This document shows, in pieces, positions 36,961-48,242 of a stretch of DNA of 64,000 bases. The notes under the pieces are model-generated. The model was not told the DNA's origin. It ran no database searches and was given only the letters and a program-made list of their open reading frames with translations. A program made the translations under genes and the position numbers. Every line of letters starts with the position of its first letter. Position 1 is the stretch's first letter. Origin of the DNA: Hermatobates lingyangjiaoensis (taxonomy: Eukaryota; Arthropoda; Insecta; Hemiptera; Hermatobatidae); NCBI GenBank assembly GCA_026182355.1, contig JAPFBL010000001.1, forward strand, positions 1,240,001 through 1,304,000. Reading direction: 5' to 3'.

Positions 36961-37671
36961 ATAAAATAATGCTTTGATTTTAAAAAAACAACTCTTTAAA
37001 TGAGTGTATTTATTTTGAAAATTAAATCATTTAAGCTAAACTGCAAGTAATATTTATATAAGATTATCAAATCTTACAACTATACTTTCCTAAACATCTT
37101 TCTTCTCAATATAAACTCTAAACTGTCTTTACCATAATTTAAAAAATTTTCTTATAATAAAGTCAACGGCATGGTGAAGTTACATAGAACCATGAACTAG
37201 TTAATACTTCATAGACCATTATAATATTGAAGGTTAATAATATTGCCCTTACAAATATGAAAAACAAAAATTTCAAAGGACTTTCTTAAAGCAATTTAGT
37301 CGGTGGAGTGGTAGATAATTCAAGAAAGTCAATCACGTTTATAAGTTTGTTGTTAATAAGATTGACAAGCTTGTTTGGTAAAATTGAGAAATGTATCAAA
37401 GGATTCATTTTTTTAATATTTTGACTGTTATGGCGGTCGTCCTCAAAAGAACAAGTGAAGAAGTTTGAGGGCTAAAGCAGTGCTGTCGTGAAGGAGAAAA
37501 CAAAAAAAACTCAAAAGACATGATTGGCAGAAATGTAAAGAAGAATAAAGGGGAAGAAAATAGAAAATATAAGAAATATATAAAAAATTATTAAAATTTT
37601 TAAATATATTCAATAAAAACTGTAAGAAGAAAAATAAAATAATAATTGAAAAAATGATAATATATGTAAAA
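36961..37671. other. AT-rich interval, nothing recognised
   Basis: The 110-codon minus-strand frame at 37443-37775 runs from A-rich unique DNA into the adjacent repeat and is of low complexity, so it is treated as chance. Confidence 0.45.
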
Positions 37672-38287
37672 AAAAATCTGGAGTGGCCTACACTCAACTT
37701 TACTATAAATATCTTTAATATCAATCTTCTTGGGTATATAATACATAATGTCTCATTTAAACATAATGTAAACATTTAAATGGGAGATGCAAAAGATGCA
37801 AAAACCACTGATGCAAATAATCTCATTAGTATAACTACAGCAGTAAGAACATTTTTGAAAAGCTAAAGTAAAAAATTTCTTGATACGAAATAATCTCCTG
37901 CAAGAGAACCTGGCTTTTGTTCAAGTAGCCAGAAATCAGTGGATTTCTTACATCGTTTATTTCACCTCCTTCTATATTGAATATTTAAGCCAAATTTTTA
38001 AATTAAAAACAGGAAAATAATCTTATTTTTTCTGAAAAACATCATAAACATCGAAGAAAAAACGTCGTTTTAAGATAATTGATAATTAAGGGTATAGGTT
38101 AATTAAATTTATTAATCTTCAAACGAAAGATTTCAATTCTGAATTATGTTTTACATTTTTGGTCTTTTATAGAATTATTATACTGGGAATTTTATGGCTC
38201 CTTAGTATTTAATAAAATCATTTTCCTTCCCCTTGGTTAAAATCATGTATACACATTTTTTCTGAGAGAGTGTTATCTTTTCCCTGC

Positions 38288-39274
38288 CTGCTGTTCTCTG
38301 TTATAAGGTTGCTATGAATATATATTGAGTTTGGCCTGTTTACTGAATAATTAAGTTATTGAATATATAAGATTAAATTCATTTTATGTTATAATTATTT
38401 TTTTAGGAATTATAATAGGATTAATGTTTAATTTTGCAGTTACCTTGACAACTAAAAGTAGATAATTGTTCCATAAGAAACTTTCCTTGTATTTGCAAGA
38501 GTTTCTATTGAGAAATAGACATCTGTCTATCAACTCACCACTATCCGGATATATATTATAGTTATTTGTTTTACTCTACTACAAAGCACATGTATTGTAG
38601 AAGTATTTATGACTCTGGCCTCGTGATTTAACTATTGGATTAACATATCCAATAGGTCCATCCATAGGTGTCATCCACAGGTAGCATCCACAGGTGGCAT
38701 CCATAGTTGGCATCCAAAGAGTGATTCTATTGTAATGTGTCAATTTAGTGTCAAATATATAGCTATATTTCTTTTAACCGTCTTCAGGACTTTGAGAAGG
38801 TTATGTACATATGACGACAGAGTTTGAGCAAGTGGGTTTGTTTGAAATGGGAGTCTGTTGGATAAAATTTCTAGGTAATCTAGTAGAAAATTTCAAATAT
38901 TAATGTAATTAGCTAGTTTACATACTCAAATCAAAGTTAAAGCCAGCGATTCAGTATAATTTAAAACTTTTATAGTTGGAAGCTCCAACATTTTTGAAAA
39001 TAATAAATACGAACTATAGACTAGAATAGTGAAAAAACTGGATATTTGTAACAAACATAAATCCTCTTTCTTGAGGAAAGAGTCCATTCGTCACATTTCA
39101 AGATATTGTAAGATACTACAATTCACAAAGATGAAGTAATTATAACTGTTATTAAGTTTTGCCCAAGAGTGCAATATATACGTTTATTAAAGCATTTTAT
39201 GAGACAAACCATCATATCATTGAAGACAAAGGAAATTTATTTATGTTTATTGCCGGTGATTTTTTACTTGTAAT
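38288..39274. mobile_element. ~987-bp insertion inside the inverted repeat copy
   Basis: This block interrupts an otherwise continuous repeat copy, so it entered later. It has no long open frame, no obvious inverted ends and no clear target duplication. It contains a 13-bp minisatellite. Its class is unknown. Confidence 0.55.
38659..38719 (+). repeat. 13-bp minisatellite
   Basis: Nearly five tandem copies of CATCCAYAGGTGG with small changes. Confidence 0.9.
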
Positions 39275-39956
39275 AATATTATTCCTTTTATATCTCATAT
39301 AAATCAATAAATTATTTAAATTTTTCCATTATAATTTTCAATTTTATCTCAGTGGATTCGCTCAAAAAATTTCTAAGTCAATGTAAACAGTCAATGCACA
39401 TCTAAACAATGTAAAGAAATATCAAAAATTCGACAAGTATAGCAAGTGATTCCTTAGTCCAAGATAAACAAACAGTTTTTATAGCTTTATTGCTCTTTGA
39501 CCTAATTAAAATTTCATGAATTTTTTTTTATAAATTGCTAATTTTTTGTTCCATTTTTAGCGTTTAAAAAACACGTTTAGCGTCAAAAAAATTTTTCTGA
39601 AAACATAAATCATACTGAAACACTCCTTAGAAGAATGTAATTTTTAAAAAAAATAGCTCAACTCATTCTCCACATAATATTCTATCTCTAGACATATTTT
39701 CATTTTGATCCGTCAAACGGTATGGCTTTGAGATTGAATTATAAGTCAATATTTTTACATTTTATTGAAAAAAAATATTTCCCGTTACTTTAAAATTCTG
39801 AATATCTTTTTTATTTATTGCATTTGTAACCTCGGCTCGGTGACAGAATGCACTAGTATGATTTTAATATTTCGATCACCAAAATATAACGGTCAAATTA
39901 TTGAAAAGTGAGTCCTTTGTTACGTTTTTTCTATATGTTACAGTTTTTATTTTAAG

Positions 39957-39990
39957 TGTATATATATATATATATATATAATATATATAT
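39957..39990. repeat. (TA)n microsatellite
   Basis: A TA run, interrupted once, just upstream of a repeat A foldback. Confidence 0.95.
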
Positions 39991-40030
39991 ACCCTTCACC
40001 TTCACCTTCACTAATATACATATTTAAAAA

Positions 40031-40206
40031 GATTTTACATAAACACGTGAAGCAACAATCAATGATCAAACCACAATAAGAAATGGGAAAACAATACTAA
40101 GATCTTTCAACAATTCAGTTGGGTTTTTGACTCTGACGAAGACCACTTGTTACAGTTGAAAGATCTTAGTCTTGTTTTCCCATTTCTTATTGTGGTTTGA
40201 TCATAT
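40031..40206. repeat. repeat A foldback with short spacer
   Basis: The arms are separated by only a few bases (CAATT at about 40111-40115). Both arms carry AATAAGAAATGGG. The right-arm core at 40129-40171 keeps GACT, CTGACGA, GAAA and AGTC, but both CpGs of the ACCG/CGGT hairpin have decayed to CA. Confidence 0.88.
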
Positions 40207-40283
40207 GATGAAAGTTTTATGTATATATATCAGTTAAAAATTGAAGATAGGTAGCACACAAAGTAAAGAAACACACTTACAAA

Positions 40284-40314
40284 CTCAAATTTTCGGGCAA
40301 TCCGTCTTCAGGAG
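40284..40314 (-). ncRNA. hammerhead-like terminal motif
   Basis: Minus strand: CTC, CTGAAGA, C, hairpin GG-ATTGC-CC, GAAA, AT, TT, GAG. CTC/GAG pair directly beside the core as stem I, and all core bases (CUGANGA, GAAA, UH) are present. The extra C after CTGAAGA could instead pair with the G of GAAA, which would argue against a true hammerhead. It continues into a module ending near 40240 by (TA)n. Confidence 0.45.
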
Positions 40315-40319
40315 AAAAG

Positions 40320-41060
40320 AGAAAGGGAGACCAAGCACGTTGTAGACGCAACGGTCAGTAACCGACACGGCAACTGCCAGTGCTGCTCCCTGTGCCCGGT
40401 CTTGAAGTAATAGAATTAAGAGAAAATATTAACAGAAATACAGATAAGCAGTAAAAGTTGAGAAAATATAAATGATTCAGAAAAAATTGTAGATAATATA
40501 AAAAAATATTAAAATAAATAAAATACAACAAAATATATCTGCAATAATCCATAAAAGATAAGGTTAGATAAAGATGTAAAAGGGAAACTAGTTAAGAGTG
40601 AGTGTCTTAAAAAATGTCCAGGGTGATTGACGCTCCTGGACGTCAAGTCCCTGTGAGAGAAGAGGTTGCCTAGGTTAGGGGGGCGTCTGAGGGGGGGGGG
40701 GGGTTTGCCTGAGGAAGATGGCTGATGTGGAAAGAGAAGAGGATAGGATGAGGAACAGATCTTTCAGGATACGTTTAATTTTGTGGACGCCAGGGAAGAA
40801 AGTAGTTACAAGGAAGGGAGACTCACTCACAGGGGAAGGAGAAAGGGAAGGAGGATTGAGAGGTGCATTAGCAGGGATCATTCTTCTTTATAGTAAAGAC
40901 GGAGGATAACCACGCTCCAAGAACTTTGTTCTAAGGGAGTTTAGATGCAGGTTTTTCTGTTGTAGTCGGTTACATATACGGTGGATACGGATGGATAAGG
41001 ATCTGGGGATTGATTTCTTAATGTGGTGAAGATGGCAACTATTAAAGTGAAGGTACTGGT
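40320..41060. other. GC-richer block with G13 run
   Basis: Continuation of the module at 40284 through a GC-rich stretch (CAACTGCCAGTGCTGCTCCC), then G/A-rich sequence with 13 consecutive G at about 40691-40703. Overlapping frames on both strands reflect few stops rather than genes. A (TA)n run follows at 41077-41092. Confidence 0.4.
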
Positions 41061-41429
41061 GTGGGTTTGAGGGTTTATATATATATATATATATGTAATT
41101 TCCTTCTTTATCTTAAATCTTCAAGTCGTAGATTGACTCAAGACAATTGTTAGAAATCACATTTAATTAAAGGATAGTTTAGTTATTATATAAATATTAT
41201 TATGTTTTAATTATATAAAACATAACAAACTTTCTAACAGATAGAATAAATCTACTTAGCTAGAAATTAGAATTGAATCTGTGTCAATTGAGCACGAATT
41301 AAACACTTTAAGTCACCTGCATACTATTACCAACGTCATTCATAAAACAAAACCAATGAATATTTCATAGTGTTTTACATATATATATTTCATTATTTAT
41401 TCATACAAATGCGACATTATTTGGCTGAA

Positions 41430-41520
41430 ACTTGCTTCTTTATAAGTTTTATAAGTTTCCTAAAAAAAGTTCTTGTAGCTATATCCACAGTAGTATATAA
41501 TATATTACCACTCACCAATA
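41430..41520 (-). pseudogene. PLE 5' coding fragment
   Basis: The minus strand encodes VDIATRTFFRKLIKLIKKQ followed by VSAK and a stop. It is clearly homologous to the fragments at 42219 and 51913 (VDTVTRMLFRKLKK..KKQVSAKYGLIFNN). It probably corresponds to the region near the start of a Penelope-like element ORF. It lies downstream, on the same strand, of the PLE C-terminal fragment at 41651, so the two form a head-to-tail junction. Confidence 0.6.
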
Positions 41521-41530
41521 TTTTAAATAA

Positions 41531-41570
41531 GTCCATGTTTCTGCTGTCCACAGCCGTTATCAGGACATGA
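41531..41570 (-). ncRNA. hammerhead-like motif at PLE junction (degenerate)
   Basis: Minus strand: GTC, CTGATAA, a perfect GCTGT-GG-ACAGC hairpin, A, GAAAC, ATG, GAC. GTC/GAC pair as stem I. The G of CTGATGA is A and the cleavage base is G, so it should be inactive. Its position between PLE C-terminal and N-terminal fragments is where PLE pseudo-LTRs carry hammerheads. Confidence 0.45.
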
Positions 41571-41650
41571 ATGAGTTTTGAAATAGATAGTTCCTTTTTA
41601 TAAGAATAGTGAAATGTGTTGAGTGGGTTGAAGAGATTAATTTTCTTTTT

Positions 41651-42200
41651 CTAGTTAAAAAGTTTAAATACTTTTTCACTATTCTTTAATTGTATATTAA
41701 TATATGGCTTATTTTTCTGTATAAGTATGGCTTCTGTTAATATAATTCTCTGTTCTTATATGTTGGACTATGATATAATATAATCCATATAAAATGATGC
41801 ATAGTGAGTCTCCTAGAAAGTTTTGTTGTAGTTACACCAATGTATGAATGTTTGTGGATTTCACAGTCTGCATAATTACATTTGTATTCGTACACCAGAT
41901 TTGTTTCTTTTAATGGATATTTTTTGCAGTGGTTGTTATTAGTCATAAGAAGGCTGCTCATTGTATAGATTTTATAATACTAACCGGAGAGACAATATCA
42001 TCGGCTTTTTCCATCTTATGTTGTTTTTTATAATATCCTTTAGTACTCTTACATGTATTTTAAGTTTTTCTAAATATTAGTTTCTGTAGTTTATCTTATG
42101 CATGGTTCCAGCAGTTCCCTGTTTTCCCTAGTTTATAGATACCCTATTAAATTTACCAAATTTTCATTGAAATAGCCGTTGCTTATAACTATCAATCATA
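41651..42200 (-). pseudogene. Penelope-like element C-terminal/GIY-YIG fragment
   Basis: Minus strand. A decayed linker region (to about 42200) leads to SSLLMTNNN, then LVYEYKC and a Cys/His cluster (CNYADCEIHKH), then SYIGVTTTKLSRRL. The VYEYKC and SYIG pair is the GIY-YIG nuclease signature, and the intervening Cys/His residues match the zinc-finger-like insert of PLE endonucleases. After a frameshift near 41745 the tail reads TEAILIQKNKPYINIQ and stops at 41651. A further stop and frame change upstream confirm that it is dead. Confidence 0.75.
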
Positions 42201-42218
42201 GGTAATCTATTATATACT

Positions 42219-42337
42219 ATGGATATAGTAACAAGAACATTATTCATAAAACTTGAGAAACTTTTAAAGAAGCAAGTTTCAACCAAATATGGTCTTATTT
42301 TTAACAATGTTTGTATTCAGGAAGAACTGCTACCTTA
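42219..42337 (+). pseudogene. PLE 5' coding fragment running into microsatellite
   Basis: The + strand reads VTRTLFIKLEKLLKKQ, then STKYGLIFNNVCIQEELLP, homologous to the fragments at 41430 and 51913. Directly after LLP the sequence becomes (CA)n and then (TA)n. It lies head-to-head with the minus-strand fragment ending at about 42200. Confidence 0.6.
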
Positions 42338-42402
42338 CACACACATACACACACACACACAACACACATACGCATATATAATATATATATATATATATAT
42401 AT
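42338..42402. repeat. (CA)n-(TA)n microsatellite
   Basis: Compound dinucleotide repeat between a PLE fragment and a repeat A foldback. Confidence 0.95.
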
Positions 42403-42628
42403 CTATGATCAAACCACAGTATGAAATGGGAAAACAAGACTAAGATCTTTCAATTGAAACAAGCGATCTTCGACAGAGTCAAAAACCCAGAGTTGGGCTT
42501 TTGACTCTGACGAAGACCGCTTGTTGCGGTTGAAAGATTTTAGTCTTGTTTTCCCATTTCAAACTGTGGTTTGATAATGACTGTTAATGATTCTTATTTC
42601 ATGTGTTTATGTGAAATCGTTATATATA
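42403..42628. repeat. repeat A foldback
   Basis: The left arm (about 42405-42490) and right arm (about 42493-42575) are separated by only a couple of bases. Both arms share CACAGT where other copies have CACAAT. The right-arm core at 42503-42545 keeps GACT, CTGACGA, GAAA and AGTC. Confidence 0.88.
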
Positions 42629-42668
42629 TGATTTTTTGAGGGTTGAGGTTTAATGATTGAAACTACTT

Positions 42669-42710
42669 CTCTCTTCGACGTTTCTACATATATTTATGTC
42701 ATCATAGAGC
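42669..42710 (-). ncRNA. hammerhead-like motif with GAAAC-GUC
   Basis: Minus strand: GCTCT, A, TGATGA, hairpin CATA-AATA-TATG, TA, GAAAC, GTC, GAAGAGAG. It has the preferred GUC triplet and the compact GAAACGTC typical of PLE hammerheads. C3 is A and CTCT/AGAG pairs only with an offset, so this copy looks degenerate. Confidence 0.4.
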
Positions 42711-44380
42711 TACAACTTGTTTTTTTTTACAATTAGCACTATTACTACAACATTATGGTCATTAACGATGCATGTGATGCACGCTATAAGTCCAAGTGGG
42801 AGTCTTTGTCGCTACCATTGCTGCTTTAATCTTTGGAGCTAACTGATACTATTCTCACTTTTAGATTCAGAGGAATCTCTCTATTCCAGGATATGTCCCA
42901 AATGTCAAAAGTAACCCAGTATCACTGATACAAGAATAACACCACGATCTTGTGAATGGTATAGTTGTGTGAATTCATCGGTTTCCACTATATGCATATT
43001 AAGTACATTCTGTGTGAACACGACTTGAATTAGTTACACCACATACTTTTCTTAAACAAGCCAGCAGTTCTTACACAAGAATAAGTAGATTTCTATGTGC
43101 TGATGAATTGTTCAAGAGTTTTATGAGAAATAGTCATAGTTACAGTAGACTGTCTGCACAGCATAAAAAGGCACTTAGACCAAGGCTGATTGAATACTTT
43201 ACGGGGGAATTTCTTGCCTACCAGTGCTCATCTGTGCCAACGCACAGTCAAAATATAACTCCTATCAGTATAGATACACGGTAACCAACTGCTATCAAAT
43301 ATCAGTATACAGCATTGTTTTTGTTCGTTCAACCAATTAGTCATTATGACACAATACATAAATATACAGCAATGCCACTCTTAAAGACCACATTTTTGTT
43401 ATATGCTTCAAGTAATATCAATCAACAGTTTTCTGATAATGAACGAATGAATGATATACGTTGCATCTCTAAAAAAAAAGTTTCTAAAATTTTAATAATG
43501 TTTATGAACATTTTATGACAAAAAATAAACAAATTATAAATATCACGACAAAGCATAATCTTGTCTACCAGCTTATAATCACTGGCTTCCAAAGTCAGTT
43601 CCAATCTGAAATATTAGTTTTCATTGGGTCATTCCTGGATATTTTGAGTCGGAAGGTATGCATAAGAATATTTTCGACCTCCCCTGGAGTGAAGACACAA
43701 AGGGGAGTCATTTATAACTGATTTACATTTTATAAAATTTATTGATTACTAAAGTCATTTTGTTTAAAAATCTAAACAAAATTGTCAATATAGACTAATA
43801 AATATTCTAAAGAGATTAACCATAGCCAACAAAACATTATTTTTGTATTACTGTTATTATAACTTAAAAGATTTTGTGTTTGGATTTGATAAAAAAAGTT
43901 GATATATTTAAAAAAAATTGGATATTAGTATGTAGAAAGTAGACATTAGGTATATAAGTGGGAGAATTAAACCACTGATATGATATGAAAAATAATGTCA
44001 ATCAAACCATTTCACATCGTATAGATGTAGGTTCTACAAAACTAATTTCAAATTTATACAACATAATCTTTTTCAATAAAGGTATACAAATTTAAAATTA
44101 ATTGTCAATTCGACCCTAATTCTTAAGTTATTTTATGGATGTGAAAACCATTTAAAGCAAGAACATCTCAAAAAACATATAAAAAGTATTTTTACTAAAG
44201 ACTTGCTGATATAATTTACTCTAACATCTTCTTTTGAATACATTTGATTAAATTTAATCTTTTACAAAGCAAAAAAAAGCATTGCCGAAGCTCTACAAAG
44301 TAAAATTAATTACTTAAGATTTGGTATGGCAAGTTGAATGTTCAACGCACTTTAAGATATTGTAGTGCAGTATTGTGTAA
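42711..44380. other. mixed interval, no gene recognised
   Basis: The first 600 bp (to about 43310) is less AT-rich than average but has stops in all frames. It may be the body of a decayed element. The remainder is AT-rich. Frames of 60-68 codons around 43315-43721 overlap on both strands and show no family signature. Confidence 0.4.
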
Positions 44381-44389
44381 TATAATTAA

Positions 44390-44780
44390 AGGAGTTTTGA
44401 GGCCGGGTTATCGGGGTATTGAAAAGGAAGGGAAGGAAGGGTTGGGGTGGCAAAGGTCCCATTTTATAGAGGGTTGGAGGGAGATTAGGCCAGGGGTGAG
44501 CGAGGGACAGCGTCTCCACCCACGACCCTCAAAGTGAAATCCATTTAGGCGCGTGTGTGTGTTGTGTGTGGGCGCATGTCCGAGGGCGGCAACAAGATGG
44601 CCGCCGGCCAACCACCCACACACACACATACACACACACACATACACGTTCGCACACGCACACCTTCCCTCATACAACCTTTGTTCCCCAGCATCAATAC
44701 TCTGTTTTTCCTCACAATATCCATCATCTCTCTCAACCTAATAACACTCCTCCAATATCCAACCCCTTACATCTATCATA
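44390..44780. promoter_or_regulatory. GC-rich patch with YY1-like site and purine/pyrimidine switch
   Basis: A G/A-rich left half (AAGGAAGGGAAGGAAGGG) turns into a C/A- and C/T-rich right half with (CA)n. CAAGATGGC at 44593-44601, followed by CGCC, is a good match to the YY1 core, which often sits at transcription starts. GTGTGTG and CACACAC tracts flank it. It is a candidate promoter; no adjacent gene is identified. Overlapping frames here are microsatellite translation. Confidence 0.35.
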
Positions 44781-46925
44781 TTTTTCCCATCTACTAGAAA
44801 TCGACAACAGAATTCATCTCCACTACTCTCTTTTGCATGGAGAACACTAAATTCGTTTTCCCCAAATAGCTCTCCAACTATAACAGTGACAAGGAGAAAT
44901 GGCCAACTACGAAAGCGGGCCTCGATTGCCTAAGCCATCAGCCTCCGTCTCACAAACCATCATCTGTCTTCTGCCCACACTCCAATTCACTAACTGAATT
45001 TCTTCTCCGTAAACTAAAAACCTATGCCTTTAAATGTCACCTTCAAATATATGCTAAAACCATTTTAAAGTCTCAAAAAAACACATTTTTAATCCAACAA
45101 AAATATTCTCTACGCTGGGCCAAATTTCAACGTTAATTTATCATAACGTGTCTAATCCATCAGTTTTAAATGAATACATAACAAATAGCACTAAATTAAA
45201 TAATGTAATTTGGAATTCATTCCTTCCAGTGAAACGTGGAAGTCTTCTGAGAAGACAGTTGTCAACATTTAAATTTCTATACTTTCATAGATTGTCAATT
45301 AATTCTCAATTATTACATATAAGTTTTTACTAACTATTTAACATTATTGTTTATACAATATAATGTATATATATATATATATATAAAATAAACAATATGT
45401 AATATGAATTATATTAAAGCTGACGTATTTACTAAACAGTAAATTTATAATAATTTCAATCAAATATAATTATTAACATGTCCCACTAATTATGAATTAT
45501 GAATTGCATATGTTGATTGCAAAACACATTCAATTAGAGTTAGTACTATACACATTGTTCAAATTCAGTTTATCATTTAATGTCAATCAAATATAATGCC
45601 ATTTTGTTGATGTATCATTATCCCTTAATAAAAGAAAAAATATATATCTCAAATTATTTGGAAATGTTAATTTTTACAAAGTGCTTGACGAAATTCCAAC
45701 ATTAATTATACGATTTTGACAACGACACGTGATCAGATGTATAGATAAGCTCTTTCATTAATGCTGTTGATTTTACAGTAGATTTAATTTACGCATCATA
45801 ATACTTCATATAACTACTTATGAAAGTAATAATCTAAATAAAGTCGTGAGCATTTATATTTGATAAAGTCGTAAAATTAAATCATCTATCTAAATGGCTG
45901 AATAAAGTCTAAAGCTCAAAAAAAATATACCCTGGTAAACTAAAAATCATTCAAAAAAAATAAATTATTTGTAGAATATATATATATAATATATAGTTAT
46001 ATCTATAAGAAATTAAACTAGCGTTAAATAAAATATTAAAAAGTTCTATGTCGATTAATTTTGATTTTAGTTTTTTTTTTCAATTTTTGGCACTAAGCTT
46101 GAAATACTCTACAATATATTCATTGTCATTTATTTTTCAGTTTATAAGGTGTCCCTGATCAACTCTACTCACTTTGGCAATTATTGTTAAGCTTAAAAAA
46201 ATTGACAATTATTGTTCAAATGTACCAAAAAGTCTATAAAAAAACTAAACCCTTTTTCTAAAATTGATAGAAGTATTACCTATATTTAAATGTTGTTAAT
46301 AGATTAATATTGATTTGTTTTTCAAGATCTTTCGTTCAAATTTGAGGGAAAGTTTAAAGACTGCTGGTACTTTGCGCACTTAGGCATTTCTAAATAAAGT
46401 TATTAATTTGTGTATCTTAGCAATGTATGGTTTAGTAAAGGAATAGGTTTAAAATTTAGCAAAAATTTGCTAAATTGTAAAGCATTCATTATGCAATCTT
46501 AGTGGTCGATTAGAAAGAATTACGAGGGGAAATATAGATGGCTATGTGCACAGTGTCGGTGTGTTGCAAATTAGTATTCATTAACTGAAGGGCGCTGGGT
46601 TGTTGAGAAACAGCAGATGAAACATCACCATAGACTCATGTGCTACTATGTTAGTAAATATTTTCTAGTTCACTGCGATATCTATTAGAATGTTAATGTG
46701 CCTCATAAAATTAATCTTCAGAAATTTATGACTGAAGTTATGATTATTAAAAAAAAAAATAATAAAGGTAAAAATATGATGAGAATTTCGCGAAGTGTTT
46801 ATATATATATATATATATACAGTTTAATTATTTATGTTAAATGGTTTCAGTAATAAAATAATAATATTAAATTAAAAAATTAAATAACAAATATTGTTAG
46901 TTAAAATGATATGTTATATATTTGC
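44781..46925. other. interval with no recognised gene
   Basis: The first 300 bp is C/T-rich. The rest is AT-rich with (TA)n at 45366-45385 and 46800-46819. Confidence 0.45.
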
Positions 46926-46929
46926 CAGA

Positions 46930-47225
46930 TGAAGTACGAAGTGAGAGAAGGCGTCATTGGCCGGCCTTGCCCTTGACATAAAAAGAAAGTTCAATACTCC
47001 AAGTTTGTCGGGATAGGAGGGGGATGAGAATAAAACGCTTTAATAGAGGGCTGAAGTGAGGTGGCAGAGGAGGGGGGTGCGGAAGCTGTTTTAATTTTGC
47101 CTTGGGGTCGATGAACTAAATTTTTCCCCGTCTGACTCGAGACTCGACCAGCAATACGTCATTAACTCGTCTACCTTCCCTCTTCCAACAGCTATTTACT
47201 TCATCTGTTTTATACCATCCACTTA
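46930..47225. promoter_or_regulatory. GC-rich patch with CCAAT-like element
   Basis: Contains ATTGGCC (inverse CCAAT box) at about 46956-46962, a weak TATA-like CATAAAAAG at 46978-46986, and a G-rich run (GAGGTGGCAGAGGAGGGGGG). A C/T-rich half follows (CTACCTTCCCTCTTCC). This is the same purine-to-pyrimidine layout as several other patches. Candidate promoter only. Confidence 0.3.
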
Positions 47226-48240
47226 CTTTACGTATTTTTATAAAGATATCCATTTCGAATTACAACTATACTAGATAATTTAAGTATTTCTATAAATACA
47301 ATGTTAAGGAATATTTTTTCTCTTTGAAATACAATAAAATAGAATCATCATTAATTTTAGTGAAAAATTGGAAAACATAATGACATGTCTCCCAATATTA
47401 TTTATATTCAATATTTTATGAAATTCCAAAAATCAGTAATACTCTCTTTAACTCTCAATTTGAAGTTTCAAACATATTTAGGTTCTTAAAGTTATGTCTG
47501 TTTAGACACGTAAAAGAATGTTGATCCAAAAGTTTAAATATAATTATGGATTACTTTATTTACATCCTTCGATATGGACATAACAATAACCATGATGTTG
47601 ACTGTCTTGAACATATAATAGTTCATAAATATAGTATTTCATAAAAGTCTATAGACTTAGAAAAAAGTTTTACAATGTTTAACTGCATTAATCTTAAAGA
47701 TTTAAGGTGGATTTGAAATTGTAACGTATATTTTCTTAGATTCAAACAAGAAAAATGTTACTTCCTTGAAATATTCAACAATATTTATTTAATATCGTAT
47801 TTATTCCCAAAAAAACATTGATGGTTAATTAACATTACGATACTCATCTGGTGATACTTAAATTATTCAGAAATGTCTTTTCTTTCACAAAATCAATAAT
47901 TAAACTTAATGGTTTTACAGTAAACCAGTTGCTTGATTTAAAAGTAATATTTACGTAACATAAACCTAAGTCTGCTTTTTACTTTTAATAACAAATTCTA
48001 AATACACAAATTTAGCGGGTAGATAGTGATTGATTATAGTTAAACAAATATCTATGATCGTTGATTAAAGGCAATTATAAGATAAAGTTTGACAAATAAA
48101 TAAAATAAATTCAAAAAAAATAAATACACACCATAAATTAAAAAAATCTTTACAATACAATCCAAATATAGTAGTCAAGTTTTATGTATTTTATATGTGT
48201 TTTCCTCCCCGGAAGTTGTAATACACCTCTATATATACAT
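47226..48240. other. AT-rich interval, nothing recognised
   Basis: No coding or repeat feature is visible. Confidence 0.5.
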
Positions 48241-48242
48241 AT

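Larger units (their letters stand above)
37672..39834 (-). repeat. 1.63-kb repeat, inverted, split by an insertion
   Basis: The minus-strand copy begins at its 3' module (AAAAATCTGGAGTGGCCTAC at 37672) and follows the unit to CCTGC at 38287. It resumes at AATATTATTCC (39275) and continues to the segment CCTC at 39834, where it is truncated before the 5' end. The 38288-39274 interval is foreign. Confidence 0.88.

Noticed and set aside
37443..37775. 110-codon Phe/Leu-rich minus frame
   Set aside because: Low complexity, and it overlaps the edge of an inverted repeat copy.
38659..38719. CRISPR-like array
   Set aside because: The 13-bp units are directly adjacent with no spacers, and the genome is eukaryotic. 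It is a minisatellite.
40675..40909. Overlapping plus and minus frames in a G-rich block
   Set aside because: Both are produced by G/A-rich composition and a G13 run, with no protein features.
44408..44850. Several overlapping 60-97 codon frames on both strands
   Set aside because: They are His/Thr and Val/Cys repeats from (CA)n/(GT)n and GC-rich sequence with few stops.
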